Below the pieces are notes generated by a model, which did not search any database, had not been told where the DNA came from, and saw only the letters and a program-made list of their open reading frames with translations. DNA of 64,000 nt, taken from assembly GCA_943787265.1 (NCBI GenBank), contig CALSLT010000004.1:496001-560000 (forward strand). The letters are read 5' to 3'. A program made the translations under genes and the position numbers. Positions 56,841 to 64,000 of this stretch are shown here, one piece after another. This DNA is from an uncultured Planctomycetaceae bacterium (GTDB lineage: Bacteria; Planctomycetota; Planctomycetia; Planctomycetales; Planctomycetaceae). Within the stretch, counting starts at the first letter, position 1. Each line of letters opens with the position of its first letter.

Positions 56841-57581
56841 CTAAGATTGTGCTCCGAAGAGATACTCAAAGACCGTGCCAGCGGTCTTAACTTCTTCAAC
56901 AGCCATTCCGTTGGCTTCCTCACGTGCAAACTTCACAGCCTGCTGCAGATTCCGAATCCGTTGCAGAATCTGATTCTTCTCTTGAGCCGGCAGAGCACCC
57001 GAGAACTTAACAGTCCTCCACTCGCCAACCTTGACGTCTTCCGTGTACATCTCGACCTGAGCCGGGTGCTCTTTCGTCGCTTCGTACAGGATGTGACTCC
57101 GAGGAATTTTCTTCGTCCTGTTCGTCACGAACGGGTTCGAGGCAAAACAGTCCGCCGCCTGATCCCACTCCCACCTTTCGGAAGGATCGAGAACCGGAAT
57201 CTGTCCAACAAACGTGTGCAGATCGGTGAGCTGCTTCTCAAGAAACAGAAGGTGCGTGACGGGAGCGTTGGAGACAATGGTTTGCCCATCGACAACGACG
57301 TCCGATCGTGCCGCACAGTTCGAGTAATCCTGAGTCGCCGTCACATTGAACAGCTCCGAGAGTGCCGTACGAGCATCCGCTATCGCCTGCCGTGCTGAAT
57401 ACTGCACGTTCTTCCGTTCGGGAGGCAAGGCTTCGCCTTCCTCATCGACCGGCTGATAAACCCGACTGATACCATCGAAGAGAGCATCCTTCTGAAGCCT
57501 CTTGTAGACCTCAGTAATGTCCTTCTGACTCTGCGACTTCCGCCCACTCAGGACGGCAATAATCTGGTTGAGCTTTGGCAT
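56841..57581 (-). CDS. Protein of unassigned function upstream of the permuted tRNA genes
   Basis: The ATG at 57581 (MPKLNQIIAV) has AGAGG eight bases upstream; a TTG at 57602 adds 7 residues. The 246-residue product has no signal or membrane segment. It has a long helical N-terminus, a central alpha/beta part (DVVVDGQTIVSNAPVTHLLF, HPAQVEMYTEDVKVGEWRTV) and a helical C-terminus. From memory, similar hypothetical proteins occur in actinobacteria and planctomycetes (possibly DUF7873); no function is known to me. Its stop codon is 24 bases before the TCGGTC stem of the first permuted tRNA, so the three are probably one transcript. Roles in RNA handling are inference only. Confidence 0.75.
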   Translation of the reverse strand: MPKLNQIIAVLSGRKSQSQKDITEVYKRLQKDALFDGISRVYQPVDEEGEALPPERKNVQYSARQAIADARTALSELFNVTATQDYSNCAARSDVVVDGQTIVSNAPVTHLLFLEKQLTDLHTFVGQIPVLDPSERWEWDQAADCFASNPFVTNRTKKIPRSHILYEATKEHPAQVEMYTEDVKVGEWRTVKFSGALPAQEKNQILQRIRNLQQAVKFAREEANGMAVEEVKTAGTVFEYLFGAQS

Positions 57582-57602
57582 TTCTATAACCTCTTCTTCC
57601 AA

Positions 57603-57922
57603 TACAAGTCCCGGTCTTACTTTTAGCCGGGCGCATTCTGTGCGTGTGAATTGACTGTGTTTGCAACGATCTCGCCTGAGTATTCGACGACTTTCGAAAC
57701 GGATGCGAGGAATGCTCTGAATCGCCTTCGCGCAGCGTGATTGACGCTGATCGGGGCTTGTGTGGCGACTGGCTCTCGCTCTTCCTGCGGGCCTCGCCAG
57801 GCTGACCGTGCTACGTCCGCACGGCGAATTTACTCTAAGTTCTGATCTCTTTGTTTGGGCGATAGACCCACGGTTGCAAAAGAAGTTCGCGGAACTTCGT
57901 TAAATCTCAAAATCGAGATGTT
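57603..57922. other. Intergenic region, nothing recognised
   Basis: This roughly 320-base stretch between two minus-strand genes probably holds the promoter of the gene above the tRNA unit, but I see no clear element, repeat or RNA. Confidence 0.5.
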
Positions 57923-58447
57923 TCAGGCCGGGCCGCCTCGACCGAACCAGATATCAGCGATGACTTCCGGCACGATCTCATTGACAGCTCGAGAGTGTGC
58001 CCAGGCAATCGTGTCAGGACGTCGTGCGGCATCGGTGTTGAGAAACTCCGGATCAGGAGTCACTCCCACTCGCCCAAGGTCAAGGCGGTCGGAGTCCCAA
58101 CAGGTTTGAATCGTGACGTCTTCGTGCGTGACTTCGTCGGTGTGATCGCGACACGCAACGTAGAGCAGGTCGAACTCGGTATCGTCCAAGTCGAAAACCT
58201 CACCGCGTAACATCTTCGCATACTCAGCACCGCGATGGCCGTGCCCGATGTCAGCTCCGTCATGGTGCCTCTGCGAATCATGCAGAAATGCGAATAGCTC
58301 CACGACTTTGCGATTTGCTCCGGTCTCCTCGGACAGCCGCATGCCATTGTCGTAAACACGTCCCCAGTGTGTCAGCCCGTGAATTCCCAGCCAGCTTGTA
58401 AACTGGTCGTGAAGGATTCGGATGATCAAAGAATGCCACTGAAACAT
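57923..58447 (-). CDS. HD superfamily phosphohydrolase
   Basis: This 174-residue product is close to short HD-domain proteins: His in GIHGLTHWGRV, HD in AFLHDSQRHHDGAD, then GHGHRGAEYA, a late CRDHTDE and CWDSDRLDLGR. That is the full metal-binding set of the family. Such proteins are nucleotide or nucleoside-phosphate hydrolases. It follows EF-Tu on the same strand behind a very strong hairpin. Confidence 0.85.
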   Translation of the reverse strand: MFQWHSLIIRILHDQFTSWLGIHGLTHWGRVYDNGMRLSEETGANRKVVELFAFLHDSQRHHDGADIGHGHRGAEYAKMLRGEVFDLDDTEFDLLYVACRDHTDEVTHEDVTIQTCWDSDRLDLGRVGVTPDPEFLNTDAARRPDTIAWAHSRAVNEIVPEVIADIWFGRGGPA

Positions 58448-58461
58448 GCTTGTCCTTCTCA

Positions 58462-58508
58462 GCGGGGTGGCCCAGACAATCTAAAAGAGATTGTCTGGGC
58501 CACCCCGC
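58462..58508. repeat. 21-bp perfect hairpin between EF-Tu and the HD gene
   Basis: A perfect 21-bp stem (58462-58482 and 58488-58508) with an AAAAG loop is GC-rich at its base. No T-run follows on either strand, so it may be a stable palindromic repeat or a non-classical terminator rather than a true intrinsic one. Confidence 0.75.
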
Positions 58509-58558
58509 GCCTTAATCACTGTACCGTTCGCTGATTAAGATCAGCTGCTCACAACGAA

Positions 58559-58589
58559 CCGGGGACCACCCACCACGGATGGCCCCCGG
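58559..58589 (-). terminator. Candidate hairpin terminator of EF-Tu
   Basis: A 13-position stem with two mismatches (CCGGGG..CCA / TGG..CCCCGG) starts 24 bases after the EF-Tu stop codon. No T-run follows. Confidence 0.4.
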
Positions 58590-58613
58590 AATAATGGACA
58601 GAAGGTTGTCGAT

Positions 58614-59813
58614 TTATGTCACGACTTTCGTGACAACGCCCGAACCGACGGTCTTGCCGCCTTCTCGGATGGCGAATCGGTCTCCCGTGTCGAGAGCGAC
58701 CGGACAGTTCAACGTTACATCAAGCTGAACGCCTTCGCCTGGCAGACACATCTCGGCATCGCCGATCAATGTCGTCAGGCCCGTAACGTTGGTTGTCCGG
58801 AAGAAGAACTGCGGTGAGTAGCCGCTGAAGAACGGAGTGTGACGCCCGCCTTCGTCCTTACCCAGAACGTAGACTTCCGCCTCAAACCGCTGCCGCGGCT
58901 GCAAACTGTTCTTCGCCGCCAGCACGTGACCACGCTGCACTTCGTCATGACGAATTCCTCGCAGACGCAACCCAACGTTGTCGCCGGCTTCGGCCGAATC
59001 CATGATCTGGCCGAAAGTCTCGACGCTCGTGCAGACAGTTTCACGAAGCTCGTCCGACAGCCCGACAATGTCGATACTGTCGCCCGGCCGAATGACTCCC
59101 TGCTCAACATTGCCGGTGGCGACCGTGCCGATGCCTTCAATCGAGAACACATTCTCGACCGGCATCAGAAACGGTTTGTCGACACTCCGAGCCGGCTCCG
59201 GAATGTAAGTGTCGAGAGCATCGAGCAAATTGCTGATGCACCGAGACGATTCCGGATCTGTTGGATTGTCATGAGCCAGCATGGCCGAACCACGCACAAA
59301 TGGCACCTCGTCTCCGGGAAATCCGTACTGTGTGAGCAGTTCTCGGAGTTCCATTTCGACAAGTTCCAGCAGCTCGGGATCTTCGACGAGGTCGCACTTA
59401 TTCATAAAGACGACCAGCCGAGGCACACCAACCTGCCGGGCCAGCAACACGTGTTCGCGAGTCTGCGGCATCGGGCCGTCCGCTGCCGACACAAGCAACA
59501 CTGCGCCGTCCATCTGAGCCGCCCCGGTAATCATGTTCTTAATAAAGTCCGCATGACCAGGACAGTCGATGTGAGCGTAGTGCCGCTCCTCGGATTCATA
59601 CTCGACATGAGAAGCGATGACGGTCACCGTCTTGTTCTTGTCGCGCACGATGCCACCGGCTGCTATTTGCTCGTACGGTTTGTACGTGGCAAGTCCACGC
59701 TCCGATTGAACACGCAGGATGGCAGAGGTGAGAGTCGTCTTGCCGTGGTCAATGTGACCGATGGTTCCGACGTTGACATTCACCTTCTCTCTGAAAAACG
59801 TTCCCTTGGCCAT
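58614..59813 (-). CDS. tuf: Elongation factor Tu (solitary, somewhat divergent copy)
   Basis: This 399-residue GTPase delivers aminoacyl-tRNA to the ribosome. The ATG has a strong AAAGGAGGAACC Shine-Dalgarno. G1 [15 protein letters not shown] and NKCD are intact. The switch I region reads [15 protein letters not shown] where most bacteria have EEKARGITI; as I remember, this form is usual in planctomycetes. Less usual are TGNVEQG in domain 2, where EF-Tu normally has TGR(V/I)E, and [14 protein letters not shown]. It is not next to fusA, rpsL, secE or ribosomal genes, so it may be a second, specialised tuf. The C-terminus [15 protein letters not shown] is normal. Confidence 0.9.
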   Translation of the reverse strand: MAKGTFFREKVNVNVGTIGHIDHGKTTLTSAILRVQSERGLATYKPYEQIAAGGIVRDKNKTVTVIASHVEYESEERHYAHIDCPGHADFIKNMITGAAQMDGAVLLVSAADGPMPQTREHVLLARQVGVPRLVVFMNKCDLVEDPELLELVEMELRELLTQYGFPGDEVPFVRGSAMLAHDNPTDPESSRCISNLLDALDTYIPEPARSVDKPFLMPVENVFSIEGIGTVATGNVEQGVIRPGDSIDIVGLSDELRETVCTSVETFGQIMDSAEAGDNVGLRLRGIRHDEVQRGHVLAAKNSLQPRQRFEAEVYVLGKDEGGRHTPFFSGYSPQFFFRTTNVTGLTTLIGDAEMCLPGEGVQLDVTLNCPVALDTGDRFAIREGGKTVGSGVVTKVVT

Positions 59814-60330
59814 TGGTTCCTCCTTTCAAGAGGTAAAAGAAAAGTGGGGAACGAAACGAAATCTGCCGAACGTCACGCTGGTCGAGAGACTCCTTGCCAG
59901 AGAGCCCCGTTACCATCGCGACAGGCAGAAACACGCTTCAATGCGGTGAGCCTGCTTCTTTCACTCGCCACTCAGAAAGTCGATCACGTTGACCGTCCGT
60001 CGTCGCGGTGCTGAATCAATGCTGACTCTCTCCATACCGTGGGTACAGAATTGCGATGCAGACACCATTTCGAATCGCAGGTTCACACGGTTTTCTGAAA
60101 CCGACCGGTGGGCGCGCATCGGGAGCGAGTTGATGCTGGATGAAACACTGCCAACGTCCACACAGAGTGCTCCGCCAGCGGCCACTGCACTCCGTTGGGA
60201 AGTCGCTTGTTCCACAGAAGAATTGCGACGGCAAAGATCGTGATCGCAGAGTCCGATCCATCAATCGAATAGTGCAACGGCTCCCCGCTGTCAGCCTGGA
60301 AACTCACCGTAACTTCGGACGCCGAGTCTA
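59814..60330. other. Intergenic region upstream of tuf
   Basis: This 517-base stretch probably carries the EF-Tu promoter and leader. Open frames here lack family features and start signals. I see no tRNA or terminator. Confidence 0.5.
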
Positions 60331-61926
60331 TCAGTCGGCGACGACGATCGGGCCGGCGGCTTTGACTTCGGTGCTAACGCCGGCTTCGTATTCTTTGAAA
60401 TTGTCACGAAAGAGTGTTGCCAGGCGGGATGCCGTTCGGTCGTACTCGTCGGCGTCTTTCCAGGTGTTTCTCGGGATGAGGATCTCTGACGGGACGCTCG
60501 GGCATTCTGTCACAACGTTGAAGCCGAATGTGGGGTCTTTCGCGACCGGAGCGTCGCTCAGTTCGCCGGAATAAATCGCGTCGATCATTGATCTTGTGTG
60601 AACGAGCGGGACTCGATTGCCGACTCCGTGTGCTCCGCCACTCCAACCGGTGTTTACCAGCCAGACATTCGCGTTGTGTTTTCTGAGTTTCTCAGAAAGC
60701 AGCGAGGCATAGTGACCAGGATGCCAGACAAGGAAGGGGCCACCGAAACATGGTGAGAATGTGGCCTGCGGCTCGGTTACTCCCATTTCTGTTCCAGCGA
60801 CTTTGGCAGTGTAGCCGCTGATGAAGTGGTACTCGGCCTGCTCAGGAGTCAGTCGACTGAGAGGTGGCAGCACTCCGAAGGCATCGCATGTCAGAAAGAT
60901 GACATTGGAAGGGTGACCGGCGACGCACGGGACGCGCGCGTTTTCGATGTATTCGATCGGGTAAGAACCACGAGTGTTCTCAGTGATCGTGGTATCTTCG
61001 AAGTCGACGTGATGATGAGCTTTGTCGTAAACGACGTTCTCCAGAACCGCTCCGAAACGCAGCGAGTCGAAGATTTGCGGCTCTGCTTCACGCGTCAAGT
61101 AGACGGCCTTGGCGTAGCAGCCGCCTTCGATGTTGAAGATGCCGGTGTCCGACCAGCAATGTTCGTCGTCGCCGATTAACTCGCGTTTTGGATCGGCGGA
61201 GAGCGTTGTTTTGCCGGTTCCAGACAAGCCGAACAGCACGGCGGACTCGTCGGTCTTCGTGTCGGCGGTCGCTGAGCAGTGCATCGACAGGATGCCAGAC
61301 TTCGGCATTGCGTAGTTCATGTAAGTGAAGACGGCTTTTTTCATTTCCCCGGCGTATTCCGTGCCGAGAATGATGACTTCTCGATATTCCAGCGACAGAT
61401 CAACGCTCGTCCTGGAAGTCATACCGCTGGTGTAGCGGTTGGCGGGAAATCCACCCGCGTTGTAGATCACCAGGTCGGGATCGCCGAAGGTCTGCAATCC
61501 TTCGTCCGTCGGACGGATCAGCATGTTGTGCATAAACAGTGCGTGATAAGGTCGCGAGCAGATCACGCGAACTTTCAGTCGAGTATCTGGATCCCAGCCT
61601 GCGTAACCATCCATCACGTACAGATGACTTCGCGTGTTGAGATAGTCGATCGCACGTTCACGATTACTTAAGAACGTGTGCTCTTCCATCGGAAAGTTGA
61701 CCGGTCCCCACCAGACGTCGTTCTCTGAATCAGCGTGCTGGACGACTCGTTTGTCTTTGGGAGACCTGCCGGTTTTCTCGCCAGACAACGCGATCAATGC
61801 ACCAGTGTCAGAGATGGCCGTGCCCGGCTCATGCCGAATCGCTTCTTCATAGAGCGTCGATGGGGACAGGTTTCGTCGGATATCCCGGACGCTGATTTCG
61901 TTCGACCGTAAATTGAACTCATCCAT
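60331..61926 (-). CDS. pckA: Phosphoenolpyruvate carboxykinase (ATP)
   Basis: This 531-residue gluconeogenic enzyme converts oxaloacetate and ATP to PEP. Conserved parts are visible: GEKTGRSPKDKR, YAGEMKKAVFT, the P-loop GLSGTGKTTLS, metal site IGDDEHCW, FNIEGGCYAK, and NTGWSGGAHG. The start at 61926 gives the normal N-terminus. It is separated from dxs by a palindromic repeat and transcribed in the same direction. Confidence 0.96.
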   Translation of the reverse strand: MDEFNLRSNEISVRDIRRNLSPSTLYEEAIRHEPGTAISDTGALIALSGEKTGRSPKDKRVVQHADSENDVWWGPVNFPMEEHTFLSNRERAIDYLNTRSHLYVMDGYAGWDPDTRLKVRVICSRPYHALFMHNMLIRPTDEGLQTFGDPDLVIYNAGGFPANRYTSGMTSRTSVDLSLEYREVIILGTEYAGEMKKAVFTYMNYAMPKSGILSMHCSATADTKTDESAVLFGLSGTGKTTLSADPKRELIGDDEHCWSDTGIFNIEGGCYAKAVYLTREAEPQIFDSLRFGAVLENVVYDKAHHHVDFEDTTITENTRGSYPIEYIENARVPCVAGHPSNVIFLTCDAFGVLPPLSRLTPEQAEYHFISGYTAKVAGTEMGVTEPQATFSPCFGGPFLVWHPGHYASLLSEKLRKHNANVWLVNTGWSGGAHGVGNRVPLVHTRSMIDAIYSGELSDAPVAKDPTFGFNVVTECPSVPSEILIPRNTWKDADEYDRTASRLATLFRDNFKEYEAGVSTEVKAAGPIVVAD

Positions 61927-61963
61927 GAGTGCACGCCCCTGCCGCGATTCGGAATTCAGAACT

Positions 61964-62033
61964 GTAGGATGCTTCTCGACGCACCAGTCCGAACCGTGTC
62001 ATTTTTCAGTTGGTGCGTCAAGACGCACCCTGC
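61964..62033. repeat. Nested-palindrome intergenic repeat, family 1, copy 3
   Basis: The left arm is degenerate (GTAGGATGCTTCTCGACGCACC-like, with changes). The right arm contains the intact GGTGCGTCAAGACGCACC. It lies between the ends of pckA and dxs. Confidence 0.75.
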
Positions 62034-62043
62034 GGCTTTGGCG

Positions 62044-63969
62044 CTACACCGTCGAAACTTCCGGAGATGCGGTCGAAGGAGCATCGCTGCCTGACGAGCA
62101 TTTGCGGGCAACACGGACCAGCCCGTCGACACTCAGGTCAATCGAGTCGAGCAACTCACCTCGTTCGCCGTGTTCGACGAATCGATCGGGGATACCAAGG
62201 CGTTTGATGTTTGACGTGTTGAGCCCGGCATCGCTGGCGGCTTCCAGAACGGCTGAACCGAAACCACCAACAACGGTTGATTCTTCGACGGTGATGACGA
62301 ACGGGCATTCGCGGACGGCTCGCAGGATTGTTTCCGCATCTAGCGGTTTGGCGAATCGTGCATTGATGACGCCGACATCCAGCCCTTCTGATCGCAACTG
62401 CTCGGCAGCGGCTACACAGTCAGAAAACTGAGTTCCAAACGCGACGAACATGCCGTCGTTGCCCCATTGATAGATCTCGGACTTGCCGAGTTCGATGCCG
62501 GAAGCTGGCCGTTCGACAGTTGCCGCGCCAGTCTTCGGGTAACGAATTGAAACCGGACCGTCGTGGGTCAATGAGAAATCAAGCATCGGTGCAACATCGG
62601 CGGCGTCTCCGGGAGCCATCACGACGATGTTCGGGAACGACCGCATGTACGTGTTGTCGAAGACGCCGTGGTGAGTTGGTCCGTCCGGTCCGCAGAGTCC
62701 GGCTCGGTCGAGCGTGAATGTCACTGGCAGGTTCTGCAGAGCGACTTCCTGGAAGATTTGGTCGTAGCTTCTTTGCAGGAACGTGCTGTAGATATCGACG
62801 ATTGGTCGCATGCCGGTTTTGGCCATGCCAGCGGCAAAGGCGACGGTGTGACCTTCCGTGATGCCCGTATCGAAAAAGCGATCGGGGAAGTCGGCTCGGA
62901 TTTTTCCGAGATCATTGCCGGCACACATCGCGGCCGTGTGAACGCAGACTCGGTGGTCGCGTTTCATCATGCCATAAATCGCGTCGCTGACCAGGTTCGT
63001 ATACGCCGCCGATTTGGCTTTCTTGACCGGAACGATCTCGTTGTCTTCGGTACGGCTGAACGGAGCCGGCGTGTGGAACTTGACCGGGTCTTCGCAGGCT
63101 GGTTCGAAACCGTGCCCCTTTTCGGTCAGCACGTGAAGCATGACCGGGCCTTTGATGTCCCGCACCATTTCCAGGTGCCGCTGCAAGGCTGTCAGGTCAT
63201 GACCGTCGACCGGGCCGACGTAACGGAAGCCCATCTCTTCCCAAAGCATGCCGCCGTGCAGCATGTTCTTCATGGCTTCTTTGAAGTTGCCCAGTGCGTG
63301 CTCAACCGGCTCGCCGACGACGGGTACTTTGTTAAGTAACCAGGCAACGTCGCGTTTCAGGCCGTTGTAGAACGGGGCGAGTCGCGCCTTGTCGAGGTAT
63401 TCGGCCAGTCCGCCAACTCGCGGGCAGATGCCCATACGGTTGTCGTTCAGAATGACCAGCATGTCTTTCTTCAGACCGACGGCGTTGGTCATGGCTTCCC
63501 AGACGATGCCCGACGGAAGCGCGCCGTCACCGATGACAGCGACCGATCGTCGATCATCCTGACCAATGAGATCGTCTCCGGCTTTCAGGCCGAGCGCCGT
63601 CGACACGCTGCAACCGGCGTGGCCCGTCATGAAAAGGTCGTACTCGGACTCGTCCGGATTCGGGTAGCCCATCAGGCCGCCGCGAGTTCGAAGCCCGTCG
63701 AAATGTTTGTACCGACCTGTCACGAGTTTGTGCGGGTAGATCTGATGACCCGTGTCCCAGATCAGGCGATCCTGCGAGAAGTCGTAAGCAAGGTGCAGCG
63801 CGATGCACAGCTCGACAACGCCGAGATTGCTGGCGAAGTGTGCGGCACGGTCTTCGACAACAGAACACAGAACTTCGCGGATCTCAGCCGCGAGTTGCAC
63901 GAGCTGTTCCGGCTCGTAATTCTGAATGTCTTTTGCCGATTCAATCTGAGGGAGCAGTTCAAGCTTCAT
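62044..63969 (-). CDS. dxs: 1-deoxy-D-xylulose-5-phosphate synthase
   Basis: This 641-residue TPP enzyme condenses pyruvate and glyceraldehyde 3-phosphate, the first step of the MEP isoprenoid pathway. The ATG at 63969 is preceded by GGAAAGAG. The N-terminus has FASNLGVVELCIALH and DTGHQIYPHK. GHAGCSVSTALGLK, the TPP motif GDGALPSG...NDNRMGI, DRAGLCGPDGPTHHG and a transketolase C-terminal domain follow. Length and order are those of normal DXS. Only 31 bases remain upstream in the window. Confidence 0.97.
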   Translation of the reverse strand: MKLELLPQIESAKDIQNYEPEQLVQLAAEIREVLCSVVEDRAAHFASNLGVVELCIALHLAYDFSQDRLIWDTGHQIYPHKLVTGRYKHFDGLRTRGGLMGYPNPDESEYDLFMTGHAGCSVSTALGLKAGDDLIGQDDRRSVAVIGDGALPSGIVWEAMTNAVGLKKDMLVILNDNRMGICPRVGGLAEYLDKARLAPFYNGLKRDVAWLLNKVPVVGEPVEHALGNFKEAMKNMLHGGMLWEEMGFRYVGPVDGHDLTALQRHLEMVRDIKGPVMLHVLTEKGHGFEPACEDPVKFHTPAPFSRTEDNEIVPVKKAKSAAYTNLVSDAIYGMMKRDHRVCVHTAAMCAGNDLGKIRADFPDRFFDTGITEGHTVAFAAGMAKTGMRPIVDIYSTFLQRSYDQIFQEVALQNLPVTFTLDRAGLCGPDGPTHHGVFDNTYMRSFPNIVVMAPGDAADVAPMLDFSLTHDGPVSIRYPKTGAATVERPASGIELGKSEIYQWGNDGMFVAFGTQFSDCVAAAEQLRSEGLDVGVINARFAKPLDAETILRAVRECPFVITVEESTVVGGFGSAVLEAASDAGLNTSNIKRLGIPDRFVEHGERGELLDSIDLSVDGLVRVARKCSSGSDAPSTASPEVSTV

Positions 63970-64000
63970 CAGTGATCTCTTTCCAGTACGAAACGCGCCA

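Noticed and set aside
59500..59700. EF-Tu switch I lacking RGITI as a novelty
   Set aside because: As far as I remember, other planctomycete EF-Tu proteins carry the same type of substitution, so only the domain 2 changes were kept as a finding.
59961..60264. Short open frames upstream of tuf
   Set aside because: Several overlapping frames of similar length on both strands, none with a ribosome-binding site or family motif.

Overview
The window is from a planctomycete chromosome. The evidence is a paired Planctomycete-cytochrome/DUF1587-DUF1592-DUF1588-DUF1585 protein and a DUF1552 protein, giant proteins with the planctomycetal LEPR-XLL-type N-terminus (here LEQRTLLT), a planctomycete-style EF-Tu, and many secreted proteins without close relatives elsewhere. 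Codon use looks even apart from the repeat-rich first quarter.

Region 1 (1-16.7 kb) is a tandem array of four giant secreted Ca2+-binding-repeat proteins. All share an N-terminal module and an exactly 1233-bp C-terminal module, and they differ in a swapped middle cassette (FG-GAP propeller, choice-of-anchor L, von Willebrand A, or an unrecognised domain plus a cadherin-like domain). The first three are each followed by nearly the same intrinsic terminator. Copy 1 runs off the left edge and carries a +1 frameshift.

Region 2 (16.8-31.5 kb) holds a zinc-ribbon membrane protein, the DUF1592/DUF1552 pair, an HtrA-like/SirB1-like fusion protease, uvrB, an FHA protein, a lipoprotein, an L-fuconate dehydratase and a small Cys-rich secreted protein.

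Region 3 (31.6-55.7 kb) is mostly housekeeping: a frameshifted uroporphyrinogen-III methyltransferase/synthase fusion, topA, a PpiD-like membrane protein, DUF2062 and THUMP methyltransferase genes, an alanine/Na+ symporter, an M20 peptidase, a double GNAT, tyrA, a PurS-PurS-PurL fusion, an adenylate-kinase-like enzyme, and trpB-trpA with a toxin-antitoxin pair wedged between them, then DinB, a metallophosphatase and an HD protein.

Region 4 (56.3-57.6 kb) is the most unusual. On the minus strand, downstream of a gene of unassigned function, lie two tRNA-like genes whose 3' halves are encoded before their 5' halves (circularly permuted order). Each has a perfect 7-bp acceptor stem, a T-arm, a D-arm and a complementary anticodon stem when the halves are joined, and the pair is followed by an intrinsic terminator. 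The inferred anticodons are CCG (Arg) and CTC (Glu).

Region 5 (57.9-64 kb) holds an HD phosphohydrolase, a solitary EF-Tu, ATP-type PEP carboxykinase and dxs, all on the minus strand. Nested-palindrome intergenic repeats with the core GGTGCGTC/GACGCACC occur three times (21.2, 47.7 and 62.0 kb), and a second palindrome family twice (30.6 and 41.3 kb).

All similarity statements are from reading motifs by eye and from memory of the families; no search or folding program was run.
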